Below, piece after piece: positions 36,057 to 47,104 of a DNA stretch of 64,000 nt. The notes beneath the pieces are model-generated. The model ran no database searches and was not told the origin of the DNA. It was given only the letters and a program-made list of their open reading frames with translations. A program made the position numbers and the translations under genes. The stretch comes from Cryptomeria japonica (taxonomy: Eukaryota; Streptophyta; Pinopsida; Cupressales; Cupressaceae), in the NCBI RefSeq assembly GCF_030272615.1, contig NC_081413.1:716181867-716245866 (forward strand). Reading direction: 5' to 3'. The stretch's first letter is position 1; each line of letters opens with the position of its first letter.

Positions 36057-36710
36057 CTTGTAATCGGGTCTTAGAAACCCGATTACAAGTCATCAAAGGG
36101 TGCCTTCTTGTAGTTGGGTTTTGGAAACCTGATTGCAAGTATTGATCTTGCAAAAGGAAAATGTGGGAATGAAAGTATATGGACAATGTGAATTTCAGAT
36201 CTTGGGAGGTCGATTGCAAGTGAATGGAAGGACGCTTAGAATGCATGACTTGGGAGCAATGATAAGCTTTTACTTGCAATCGGTAGGACCCGATTGCAAG
36301 CAAATAAACTTGAAGAAATGGTGGGTAAAATGATACATCTTGCACTTGTAATCAGGTCTTGAAAACTCGACTGCAGGTGAAAATTGTTTGCAAAAGAGTG
36401 AGCGAAGTTGATTGTTGCCTTTGAAATCGGAATTTGGGAGCTTGTATGCAAGTGATGTTTGAATGTTGAAAACCACTTGCAATCGGGTTTAAAAGACCCG
36501 ATTGCAAGTAAAGATAACTTGCATGAAAGAAGGTGAAAAGGAACTTGCAATTGGGTTCCAAAGAGTCGATTGCAAGTAAATATAACTTGCAAAGAAAATG
36601 TATACCCTCACACTTGCAATGTTGGACATAAAATCCAACTTAACTTGACAAAACTGCACAACCAAATGAACTTTAGTTGCAGTGGGGTCTTAAAGACCCG
36701 ATTGCAAGTA
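36057..36710. repeat. Array of long palindromes (TTGCAATCGGGT type)
   Basis: About eight degenerate copies of a palindrome, spaced 50-130 bp. The best are at 36475-36509 (14-bp perfect arms, ACTTGCAATCGGGT and its complement), 36057-36089 (13-bp arms, CTTGTAATCGGGT) and 36272-36300. Others near 36109, 36344, 36543, 36674 and 36724 keep most pairs. Arm variants change in pairs (T-A in one copy, C-G in another). Overlapping open frames on the minus strand arise from the palindromes and are not genes. Confidence 0.85.
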
Positions 36711-36760
36711 ATAATGCAAGACAACTTGTAATGATGCTTCAAAAACCCAACTTTGCAAGT

Positions 36761-37016
36761 AACTTGTAAAGTGAGCAAGAAGTTCCTACTTGCAGTGACA
36801 TTTACTTCCAATGACAACAAAGAGTTCCTACTTGCAATGACTGACTTGAAACCCGAAATTGCACAGAGAGCTAGGAAATTGAGCAGGAAGTAAAGTTAAC
36901 TTGTAAAGTGAGCAAGAAGTTCCTACTTGCAGTGACATTTACTTGCAATGACAACAAAGAGTTCCTACTTGCAATGACTGACTTGAAACCTGAAATTGCA
37001 CAGAGAGCTAGGAAAA
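36761..37016 (+). repeat. Tandem duplication of about 137 bp
   Basis: Unit containing 'cttgtaaagtgagcaagaag' and 'cacagagagctaggaaa' repeated twice in tandem with only a few differences, at the edge of the palindrome array. Confidence 0.85.
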
Positions 37017-37429
37017 TGAAAGCCAAAACTAATCAAAATTTGGACAATGATGACAAAATCACCCATGCATAATTAGACACCAACCAATATGAATTTTTTG
37101 CCTCGTAAAACGTGCTTTAGAGAAAAAAAAAAAAAACTATGAATTTTGCGAAAAAATTTGTAGGAGTTGTCTATTTTTGAAAATTCAAAAATTGAGACGA
37201 GAAGTTTTTTATCGATATGCACATACAACAAAATAAAAATGCTAAAAGGAGACAACTACAAATTGACAAAATGTAGACAACTAGATCTATTGCTGTTATG
37301 CCTCTAGCTCACCTTTGCTTACAGCTGAGTCAAAATCAGATTCTGATCTAAATCACTACCAATATGAGGGACTACCTCATCCAATAGAACCCTAAAAATT
37401 CCCTTATGTGTCTCCTTGTCATCAATCTA

Positions 37430-39002
37430 TGTGGCATCTTTGCAATTAGTCTTCCACCATCGATACTCGAGTTTGTCAATCTTAAAATCACAAGGCATTA
37501 TGCATGCCCACCAACTCTTACAACTTTTTAGTTTGTCAAAAGGCAAGCCTATTCTTCTTGACTAACTTAATGAAGTTGTGTGAGAACCAATTCCTCTCTG
37601 CCGAAAAGGAACTAGCAGCCCGTGAAAAGAGACAAGTGACAAACATCCTCAACTACATTGCATCCATGTCCAACATCCAAAAGGGTCGGATCAAACTCAT
37701 GAAGCTCAATCTATCTTCACCTCTAGTTTGTTAAATGTTGGACCCTAAAAGTTAACATAGTCAATTCACAGTGTTCAAAGTAAGTTGGCTCCTGAATAAT
37801 ATATAGGTTTTCGGGGAGCTTCATTAACCCTTGTTTCACCTCTTCATCATCATTAATAGACACTTTTTCAGGCCTTCGTGCATATCATGTAGGATTTAGA
37901 GCATAAATTACCATATGAAGCGAGGTGTTCCACCACTATGTCACAATATGCCTAATACACTCCCCATACAATCCACCACTATGTCACAATATGCCTAATA
38001 CACTCCTCATACAATCCAAAATCAGATTCTCTTGTATGTATCGTTTGCTTCATCTACCCAAGCATGATATCAAATGCATTGTAAATCTCTCGACTGAAAA
38101 GTTTGTATCAATATATCTAATGACCCACACAGCAAGTGAGGTGAAGGAACAAACATATTTACGAACAAGAAATTTTCAAACAAAAAGACTCAGTTTTAAG
38201 TGAACAATTTACAGAATGAAAATAATTTACAAGTTACAGATATTAATAAAATTAATAATAAAATCATAAATTTCTTATGTCAAAGATCTTTTGCTTCACA
38301 CTTTCTCTTTCAACTATGTTCACCTTTGACAATTTACCCCACTCTGCATTAACCATCATTAACTATATATATCTCTTGCTTTTGCTACAATTTTATTCAT
38401 CCAATCTATATTTCTTACGTCTTTAATATGTTGTTCAATGCATAAACACAATATAAAGTCCAAAAAATGTGCTTATAATCACCCTCCGCCATCATGCCAA
38501 CTTACACATGTTAAATCAAAGACCACCTATACAACATCTGTGGCTCCAATCTCCTCTATGGCATACTTCAAAAGTGTGCATCCTTTCTCTTCCCTAAATA
38601 ATCGATAGCTCTAAGAAAATAAAATTCAACTACACGTGACATTGATATTGATAAGTGTCGATGTCTAATATCAGTCCATGCAACCATGATTATAGAGCAC
38701 CCCGTTCCCATAAAGTTTGCCTCGTGTCCTCACCAAACTACTTTCGAATACTCTCTTCCAATGAGACTGGTGTATAGTTTATGTTCCCTATGAGGGGCAT
38801 ATGAGAGACCAATAGCAGTTGTATCATTCAACATTTGTATTAAATATAGAGAACATGCCACATGAAATGGGATGGCATGGGAAAAGAAAAGTTTGACAAC
38901 CAAAGAATCTACCACTTCCCATGATTGCAGATTGAACATCCCTACAACATTAATAGCCCGTCTCTTTCCCTTAATAGAACCTTCTATTTGCAACCAAAAC
39001 AC
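37430..39002 (-). pseudogene. hAT-family transposase remnant L (DUF659)
   Basis: Minus strand. From 39002 one frame reads SLVVKLFFSHAIPFHVACSL, then IGLSYAPHREHKLYTSLIGR: the pre-catalytic part of BED/DUF659 hAT proteins. Next GCSIIMVAWTDIRHRHLSIS and FYFLRAIDYLGK at the first catalytic-Asp strand, where the usual S-D-G-W reads MVAW, so the Asp is lost. Then KHIFWTLYCVYALNNIL, and at 37600-37430 a C-terminal dimerisation segment, AERNWFSHNFIKLVKKNRLA. Many stops and frame changes. N-terminal BED finger not seen. Same subfamily as M at the right edge. Confidence 0.75.
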
Positions 39003-39045
39003 CTATCACATCTGCAAAAAAAAGTCATAATTAAGTGTTATGCAA

Positions 39046-39046
39046 A

Positions 39047-39077
<31 letters not shown>

Positions 39078-39755
39078 TTGATCCAAGAAAGCATGATTGA
39101 TATGCATATATTGATTGACTGAATAAATCTGGATTGGTTGCAATGATAACAAAGAATGCTTATAAAAGTATAAACATAAATCCCTAGATGAAACTCTAGG
39201 TGAGGATTAAGTTAGTCATGGCAAGTATCTTCATCCTATTCTATGAGAGAACATGACCTAAATATAGCTCAATCTAAATATAGAGAAGCACTTCGGCTTA
39301 AGTGTGATAAAGTAATAAGTGACCTAAGAATTAACAATTGATTAATTAATTACTAGGGCAACTGCCTAATTACTCCAGCATTCTTAACATCCATGGTTTG
39401 TGTAGGGAATGCACATTAGATTGCATTATCTCTACTAGCATTCCCTTATTTCTCATTCTCACCCAACCTAGACACCTCAATCTTCTCAACTAATGTTATT
39501 TTTTCATATTATTCTAACCCTTGTCCACTTGTGCACAAAAAATGACTATAAACCCTTGGATAGCTTCCCCTATAATCCTTGTTGAAAAATGATATAACCA
39601 ACCTCTACTCCCTCTAAATAAAATGTTTTTATTGTCCACACCTAGAACCACTAGTATCTCCATGACCACTTTGTTGAATCTAAACCTCTTCACCTCCACT
39701 ATCCTCACTGTTGCTTATATTTTTTTTTCTTTTAACTCAAAATGCAGCTGCAAAT
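39046..39755. other. Microsatellite and intergenic DNA
   Basis: (GT)n(GA)n tract at about 39047-39074, then AT-rich sequence with no supported gene. 39756-39760 is the left target duplication of N. Confidence 0.65.
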
Positions 39756-39760
39756 GTAAA

Positions 39761-40793
39761 TGTAATGTCCCCTACTCGGAGGCTGTCAATTCCGAATGAT
39801 TAACATACATAACTATGCATTATTATGTCTTAAATCAGATTACTAAATTTAAGGAACAATTAGGATTTATAATACATTTGACAGTTACTATACTGAAGCC
39901 CCATTCCTTATTTCTTTCCTAATCATCAACCCTAATGGAGGATGGGGAATCACTTGTCACAGGGCGCTTGGCCACCAATCTACAAGTAGGCTCCCTCAAG
40001 GTTTCACGACTCTGTCCATTTCCCATCTTGGGCTTACCTATCTTGTGAGGTATTACTCCACCTCTCCCTAACAAAACCAACCTATCCTCATGAGAGGCAA
40101 CAGCGAATGATAACGAATGGGCTATGAGTACACTAACTTCTAATGTATTATGATTGTATATGAAATTAAGTATGACAGTCATACGTATTGCAGTCTAAAT
40201 TAATATAACTATTAAATTCTGCATAAGAACAATTTCAGGCTTCATATATTAAGCATACATATTCAGCACATCCCCATGCGTACCACCAAAAACAAGGATG
40301 TTATTGCCTTTAACTTAATAACAGTTCTGATCTGATCTGTTCGATGGTGATGGCGCTGGAGGCTTTTGATTCCTCTCCTATGTATCTCTCAATGTGAGGG
40401 AGAGGTCACACCTCTTCATCATGTATGCCCTTTGACAATAGACACACCCTTTCACCATTATAATCCTTTGTAGGAGTGCAACTCTTCATTATTTCTGTCT
40501 TTTGAAAGGGACACAACCTTTCACAATCAGATTTGCACTTCTTATTTAAATCAGATCTACACTTATGATTCCCAAATTATCCCCCTTCAAATGAGTTCTC
40601 TTCTCCTTTTTATACCTCATCTTTGGGTGAGTCACAACTTATCATTTCATGCCTTTTGAACTAACTGTAATCAAATATTAATCATATTTAATTAAATTAT
40701 TTAATATATTTTAATTTTATTTTTATTTTTATTCTTTTGTATTTTAATTTTATTATTATTTATTAAATTATATTTCAAAGTAAGGACATTACA
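39761..40793 (-). mobile_element. Solo LTR N
   Basis: 1033 bp flanked by a perfect GTAAA duplication (39756-39760 and 40794-40798). The ends are a perfect 10-bp inverted repeat, TGTAATGTCC and GGACATTACA. No internal coding region or primer site, hence a solo LTR. A TATA-like GGTATAAAAAGG on the minus strand (about 40605) suggests minus orientation; that part is less certain. Confidence 0.8.
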
Positions 40794-40798
40794 GTAAA

Positions 40799-41575
40799 CG
40801 TAAAATCAAGCAAAAATATTTGTAAATTTGAAAAATTTCAACTGCAAATGAACACTGGATAATAAAATTACCTTACATTCTTAATATTAAAAAAAATAAA
40901 AAATCTTATAAGTATTTGTAACTTTGAAAAAAATAACTGCAAATGAACACTGGATAATAAAATTACCTTACATTCTTAGTACTGTTCCGTATCTTTGACT
41001 TCTCACAAAATGTAAAATGGCTAAATGAGAGGGCTAAATGAGAGTTTTAACTCTTTTGTTTGTAGGTTTTAATGAACACTGGATAATAAAACTACCTTAC
41101 ATTCTTAGTACTGTTCTGTTTCTTTGACTTCTGAAAGATATGTAAAATGGCTAAATGAGAGAGTTTTAACTCTTTTGTTTGTAGGTTTTAATATCATTTG
41201 TTTTAGGTGAAAGGACATAAATAGGTGTGGGGTCCTTGTTAGCCCCAGCAACTCTTTTTTCTATTTTTGTGTTTTTTTATTTTATTAATTTTTTTATATT
41301 ATTATTTTTTTATTTTTTTTTTGAAAAGTCTGGGTCACAAGGCAGTGCAGTTGGGGTCCATCTAGACATTCCCTAGCTGCCTTAAGAACAGCTAGTTGTC
41401 CCCTAGTATTTCCAGAGATTTCTATTTTTTTCCCTATCGAGTATATGGTGTAGGGCACGTCACTATGGGGAAAAAAAATTCAAAGGGTTCGGTACGTTTG
41501 AGTACATCCATGGAAAAAACAAAATAAATATATACATTAAAAATAAATATATTAATTATATATTAAAAATTAAAT
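40799..41575 (+). repeat. Short tandem repeats and AT-rich spacer
   Basis: From about 40846 to 41200, three partial copies of a unit beginning 'gaacactggataataaaa' and continuing 'ttaccttacattcttagtac', with offsets near 95 and 125 bp. No gene. The rest is AT-rich, with a T-rich run at 41270-41320. Confidence 0.65.
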
Positions 41576-41580
41576 ATATA

Positions 41581-41895
41581 TGAAGAAATTGAGAAATACA
41601 ACTTCAAAGATCCCAAGAACACCTACAAGCAAGATACCTGTCACAAGAGAAGAATGGAGGCAAAAAGCAATAATGGCTCTGAAGAAGAAGATTATCATTC
41701 AGAGAGGGAATACAATGAAAAAGTACAATACAATCCTTATAAAAGGATATTCGCAACCCTAAACAAACCCTAAAGGGATAAAGTGTATTTAATACCTACA
41801 ATATTATTAAATGCCTAAGTTTAGCTTAAGCGTAGAGTATAATAGACTAATAATTAAAAAAATTAATTATTAGCTAATACATGATAACTCTAACA
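41581..41895 (-). repeat. 3' LTR of P
   Basis: 315 bp, direct repeat of 44053-44357 with roughly fifteen substitutions and one indel of about ten bases. Preceded on its strand by the purine tract. Confidence 0.85.
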
Positions 41896-43589
41896 CTCCC
41901 TCTTAAGATGAACTTAGGGAGTAGCTAAAAAACAAAATGCATGAAGCAAAAAATGCAACTACAGATGAAGGCAAATTTGGGTCCCGGCAACAAAGACTGA
42001 TGAGATACCCAATCACAACCAAATCTCTATAAACTGGAGAAATAGACAAAACCACGTAGGAAAAAACTCTACTCCAAAAAGAGATGGAATACAAGTGAAA
42101 GACTGAAGAAGCCTCCAAACAAGAATGTTCCAAAAGATAGGAACAAAAGAAGAGCAGAAGAAAAACTGAAGCATGAAGAACCTGCAAACACTGTCGAAGT
42201 AACTATCGATCTGAAGAACCACCACTAAAATAGAAGATGATCAGGTAGAGAAGACTGTAATCTGCATGAGTGCCCTCAAATAACACTACTCGAATCAGAT
42301 GGCAAACAAAGACAAACAACTGAACTCGAAGATACAGATGGCAAAAAACACCAATGTCTGAAGAGTTGATCAATCGAAGATGGAAGGTTGCCTCCAAAAA
42401 TAGGAATGAAAGAGTGTCCATATGGGAAATGATCCATCTCACCGAAATGCATAGGTAACCAGCCACTGCATCTGCCTAGTACATAGGAACAAATACTAAA
42501 TACATAGCTCACTCCAACGAACCAAGGAAGCATTAGAACCAACAACCAACAGGAGAAACCCCCCCATAATGCTAACAAGGGAGAGGTGAGGTGACAGGTA
42601 CACTGAAACTGAATGCCAAGAAAAACTGCATGACGAAGAACTAGGAACATCAAGAGTGCAACAGAAAATACAAACACATATAAAGGCAAGTGTCGTGGAA
42701 GGAACACTCACTTGACACACATCATGATGCTAACGTCATGGAAGGAACACTCACGTGACAAAGGTAGATGGCAAACAAAGGCAAACATCAAACCCCCCCA
42801 TCGCACTTTATAACAGAGTGCAAGTACAATAAGGCACAAGATGTGCAAGATCCCAAGCATGCAAGGCATAGTGGCACTTTATCTCAGTGCGTTTGCAAAA
42901 AAGAAAAATGCTTACAAAATGATGTATACAATGCTCAAAAAGGACAAAACGCTAGAAATACATGAAGAACAGCCAACAACAAGGCATTCCACGCAAACGA
43001 GAAGCTTCCATGATCTCATATGTCCAAGTAATTCACTAGAGTGTGAAACACAAAAAATTGAATAAAATGTACCTGGAGTTAAATCTGGAAAAAGTGCATG
43101 GATGGCTGTGAAGAGCTCTGAAACACCATCCCAACGCCACTGGAATCGCAAAAAATGGAGAAACTCACGAAAAGATATGAGCTCGAGACTGAAAACAGCA
43201 CCGCTGACTTCAAATGGCTATAGAATGTACCAGCAGAAAAACCACGTGATAAAACCCACAAATCTAGAAAGTAGATGAAACCAACTTTCCAACAATATCT
43301 CGTTTGCCCAAAAACCATATCGTATGCCCAAATGAAAAAAAACCCTCTTTTAGGGCACAAAGAGGGTCACAGAGGCCAAGAAGGGCTTCCGTACTGCTGA
43401 CGTCAGCGAAATATTCCGAGAATATTCTCTCACCTGCCAAAAAAATCCTCCTTGCTGAAAAAAAAAACTGTTGCCTCAAAAAACCCGCCTGAAAAATTGG
43501 CAGTCGTTGGAAAAAGTATGCTTGCAGGAAACAAAATCAGGTTGCCGGAAAAAATTCTCTGAAAAAATTGAGCGGTGCCGAAAAAAACG

Positions 43590-43790
43590 TCAGCGACATG
43601 CTCGGCCTGAGCGGCAGCTGCCGGTGGCCGACGGGCGGGGGCCTAAGCAGCGGTGGCGGGAGGTCACCGGCAGCAGCGGATGGCGACAATCAGAAGGTGG
43701 CGGTGGCCTAGGCAGAGCAGTAGTTCCAATGGCGATGGAGGTGTGCATGCATGGAGGCCGAAGGGCGGGGTCCACGGCCTGTTTCGAGTT
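43590..43790. other. GC-rich island inside P
   Basis: About 200 bp rich in CpG and in GCGG/CCGGTGG phrases, in an element that is otherwise AT-rich. Open frames on both strands here are low-complexity (Pro/Ser/Arg or Gly/Arg) and unconvincing. The base composition suggests a captured host fragment, perhaps a first exon or promoter, but its source is unknown. Confidence 0.5.
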
Positions 43791-44039
43791 CGAGTTCGTG
43801 CCCAAAAAAGGGCAAAAATCAAACAAAAATTACCAGAGCCAAAGTTGTCCAAATTGGACAAATTTTATATGAAAATGGGGTTTTCCGGGTGTTCTGAGCT
43901 CAACGGTGAGGTTTGCCTGAGCCCAAAATGCCTAGAAACAAGAAAGCTCCCCAAATGCAAATAAAAAAACTCTGAAAAAACTTGAAACCCTCCTCCAAAA
44001 AATCTTCTAAAAAATCAGGAACAAGCAGCAGCAGATGTA

Positions 44040-44052
44040 GGCTATGATACCA
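44040..44052 (-). promoter_or_regulatory. Primer-binding site of P
   Basis: Minus strand TGGTATCATAGCC immediately after the 5' LTR; one base from the plant initiator-Met primer site TGGTATCAGAGCC. Confidence 0.85.
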
Positions 44053-44357
44053 TGAAGAAGTTGAGAAATACAACTTCAGAGATCCCAAGAACACCTGCAA
44101 GCAAAATACCTGTCACAAGAGAAGAATGGAGGCAAAAAACAATAATGGCTCTGAAGAAGAAGATTATCATTCAAAGAGGGAATGCAATGAAAAAGTACAA
44201 TACAATCCTTATAAAAGGATATTAGCAACCCTAAAGAAACCCTAAAGGGATAATGTACGTACAATATTATTAAATGACTAAGTTTAGCTTAAACATAGAG
44301 TAAAATAGACTAATAATTAAATAAATAATTATTAGCTAATACATGATAACTCTAACA
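44053..44357 (-). repeat. 5' LTR of P
   Basis: 305 bp, TGTTAGAG...TTCTTCA on the minus strand, followed directly by the primer site. Confidence 0.85.
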
Positions 44358-44362
44358 ATATA

Positions 44363-45681
44363 CATTATAAATAAAAATATATATATTAATATTTAATATT
44401 AAATACTGTAATTATCAAAGTATTTTAAATTATGAATTTTAAAAACTATGATTCCATATACAATTTATTATTTAACAAATAATAAATATAAATTAAAACT
44501 TATATATAGTATTAATATATAACGATTAATAATCTATGAAACACGAGGACGCATCCCCAGGGTTTTTTGTCGTTGCTCCTCCACCAAAGTTGTCTTGAGG
44601 ACAAGGAGCGGCTTGGGGACATTTCCCAGCCATTCCCAAAAAATTTCAAATGGCAAGATGGCCAAGGAGCAGGGTGGGGACAGCCAATCGTCTCCTCATT
44701 TCCAGCAGCCAAATGACTTTGAAAAACACCCATAAATATTTAAAGAAACACACTTTTTTTATTTCTTTGTGGCCCCCATGTCCCTCTAACCTAAGTCAGC
44801 GCATTCGAATTCAAATTCAAGTTCGGCAACAATAAAATTCTGATGAAATTTGGCAAAGGCAAAAAATTTGAAAAAAAAATTGGCATTAAATTTTCCTTAT
44901 ATAAATTTACTATTAAATATAAATAATATATATAATAAATTATCAAAATAGTTTAAGATTGCAAAATAGATTTGAAATCATTCAGATTAAAAATAAATAA
45001 AAATAATAATAAATTAAATATACTAAATATTAATTTTTTAATGAAAAATTAAAATAAATTAAATTATAAAACAATAAATCAATCTAGATCTATTTAATAT
45101 TAATAACTAAAAGTATATTAAAATAACATTAATCTTAATGCAAGGAATGAAAAAAAAAACCCTAAAAAAACAAAACAAAAATTCTAAATGAAAAACTATG
45201 CCAAAGCCTATAGGGACGACGGGTTACTTGGGTGAGTCTAAAGCTTTGATGGCGGCAATGCAGTACGAGCGCAAAAAGTCACAGCTGCGCAGGGGCTCAC
45301 ACAACTAAGGAATAGCGGCGGCTGGGCATAGCCACAAACAAAGCAGCTTCAATGGTGGACTTGGCACGACCACAAACAACTTCAACCGTAATGAACAACA
45401 AACCACTCATTTTGCAGTACAAATTTCCAACGAATTTTTCTGAATTTTATTATTTTTTTATAGATTCACAGAATTCCGAACCTATAGCCAAAAATTCAAT
45501 GAATGCAGTGACTAAGCCTCTAACCCTAACATGACAACACAAAACACTCCATTGCATTTGACTTCATTTTTACAAAGGAAAAAAACATTTGCAGCCAAGT
45601 TAAAAAGACAAAGCAGTAGGGTTTGAAGGTATTGTTGGAAAATCCAACATTAATCAGCAACAAAGGAGAGGAATGAGGTAG
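44363..45681. other. Intergenic, no gene seen
   Basis: Very AT-rich (44360-44520 and 44860-45180) with two short GC-richer patches near 44550-44720 and 45200-45330. No supported frame or repeat boundary. Confidence 0.6.
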
Positions 45682-45686
45682 CACAT

Positions 45687-45990
45687 TGTTAGGCCGTAAT
45701 TAGGAATAAAACTTTTAAGTTATTGTTATGTTTTGGAGTCGGACGTGTGGGTTCCCGTGTTAGATACAACGGTTGGTACCTCAGCCAACCGCCAGATAGT
45801 ATATATTGCCATGTAAGGGAACCCCAGTAATAATGTTGATGTACTAAATATTTTGGTAATGCAATAAAAGAACATCTTTCTGCCATATGATTGTCACTTC
45901 CATGCTCTGTAGATAGTTGAATTGTTATATGTTTTGTGTGTATTCCTCGTTCATTCTAGAACTTAAATAATTCACGATAGGGAACAAACA
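45687..45990 (+). repeat. 5' LTR of A
   Basis: 304 bp, TGTTAGGCCGTAATTAGG...GGGAACAAACA. Contains 'agatagtatatattgcc' as a possible TATA region and AATAAAAG near 45863 as a possible polyadenylation signal. Confidence 0.95.
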
Positions 45991-45993
45991 TTT

Positions 45994-46007
45994 TGGCGCC
46001 GTTGCCG
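45994..46007 (+). promoter_or_regulatory. tRNA-Asp primer-binding site of A
   Basis: TGGCGCCGTTGCCG, three bases after the LTR, complementary to the 3' end of plant tRNA-Asp(GTC) (ends CGGCAACGGCGCCA). This primer is known from Athila-type elements. Confidence 0.9.
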
Positions 46008-46028
46008 ATTCAAATTCCAGAGATCAAG

Positions 46029-47104
46029 ATGGCAGCAGGCGGTAACCACTAATGGGCCGACCATTTCAACAACAGTTAATAGTCACTAAAGGTGATACAC
46101 ACAAGGAGCCCATGCAGGCAGAAGCTAGAGAGGATCAACTGACGGGGGATTTGGTGGAACTGTGAGACGTTTCTGTCACCCAATACGTGCAGAGGGAATC
46201 TCGGGAGAGAGCGGTCCCTGAAGGCACAATACATGGAGAACTCACAGTAAATTCGGTCGTATTTGATCTTCTGGGGAGCCTTCCTAGACTGCTAGCACGG
46301 AACCTCATTAAACGGCAAGAGCAGAGAGAAGAAACCAGTTGGGAACGTCGTCGGTAGCAAATCCTACAGCAATACGAAGAAAGGAGTCGTAGGGAAGAAG
46401 AGAGGGATATGAGCAGATGTCGTACCCCCCACAATTAATGCCCCTACGTCCCAACAAGGACCGACAGCATACTGGTACCAACGGAGAGGTAGGTGAGGGG
46501 TCCATACGAAGATCCCTACAAATCAAAGAACAAAACGAACAGAGACGTATGCTGCGACAAATTGTCGAAGGGTTGGAGAGTTCAGAAGGGCGAAGCAAGA
46601 GTCGAAGTGAGTCGGAGCCGTAGTCGGGAGAGAGAGAAACCATGCATGTGGAACAAATTGGTAGGGGTTGCTAGGACCCTGCCACTACCGAACGTAGCGG
46701 AGGACGATCTCACCGACCAAGCAGCTCACTTGACATTGAGTGAAGAATCTGGAACTTAGTCCGAGAGCAATCCATCAGAGCACTCTGACCGCGACGAAAG
46801 GGTTGCACGGGACCTACAGGGTGAGGTTGCCGAACTTTTTGAGAATAACCTGTACCGAATTGGAAATCTATCGCTCGGGGAAGACTTACAAATAGGAGGG
46901 TTAGACACAGAAACTTCGGGAAGGAGGGAATATAGGAGTGAGGGTGACCAAAGCGCGGAGGACGAGGGTGGACGCGTAGAAGGCTCGTGGATGGAGCAAT
47001 ACAGTTCGATCCGGTCAAACGCGTACTGTACCTTCCAGGCGCATAACACCTTCCAGGCATATAATAACTTCCAAGCGCTACATAAAACCCTCTAGACGAA
47101 GACA
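46029..47104 (+). pseudogene. Pre-gag / Gag N-terminal region of A
   Basis: From ATG 46029 in broken frames: stops occur after a few codons and repeatedly later. Recognisable character is low-complexity and charged: an Arg/Glu-rich part with SRSRSRERE near 46600 and an acidic part ending SSIRSNAYCTFQAHNTFQAY near 47050. It reads into the gag core with one stop between. It could be the Gag N-terminus or a separate upstream ORF; it has no known domain. Confidence 0.5.

Larger units (their letters stand above)
41581..44357 (-). mobile_element. Non-autonomous copia-type LTR element P
   Basis: 2777 bp, minus orientation, with LTRs 44053-44357 (5') and 41581-41895 (3'). Flanked by ATATA (41576-41580 and 44358-44362). 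Primer site TGGTATCATAGCC (44040-44052, minus) matches initiator-Met type sites, and the purine tract TAAGAGGGAG (41905-41896, minus) precedes the 3' LTR. The LTRs start TGTTAGAG on the element strand and contain CCTTTTATAAGG as a TATA-like box. The 2.1-kb interior has no gag or pol, so it depends on another element. Confidence 0.85.

Noticed and set aside
36236-36592. Open frames of 70-118 codons on the minus strand
   Set aside because: They come from translating the palindrome array (repeated CNR/LQS-type residues) and are mutually overlapping in several frames.
42013-42720. Minus-strand open frames up to 143 codons inside P
   Set aside because: Rich in Cys, Phe, Leu and Ser with no domain; overlapping alternatives in other frames. 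Typical chance frames in non-coding DNA.
43471-43964. Open frames over the GC-rich island of P on both strands
   Set aside because: Caused by low stop-codon density at high GC; low-complexity products, no domain.
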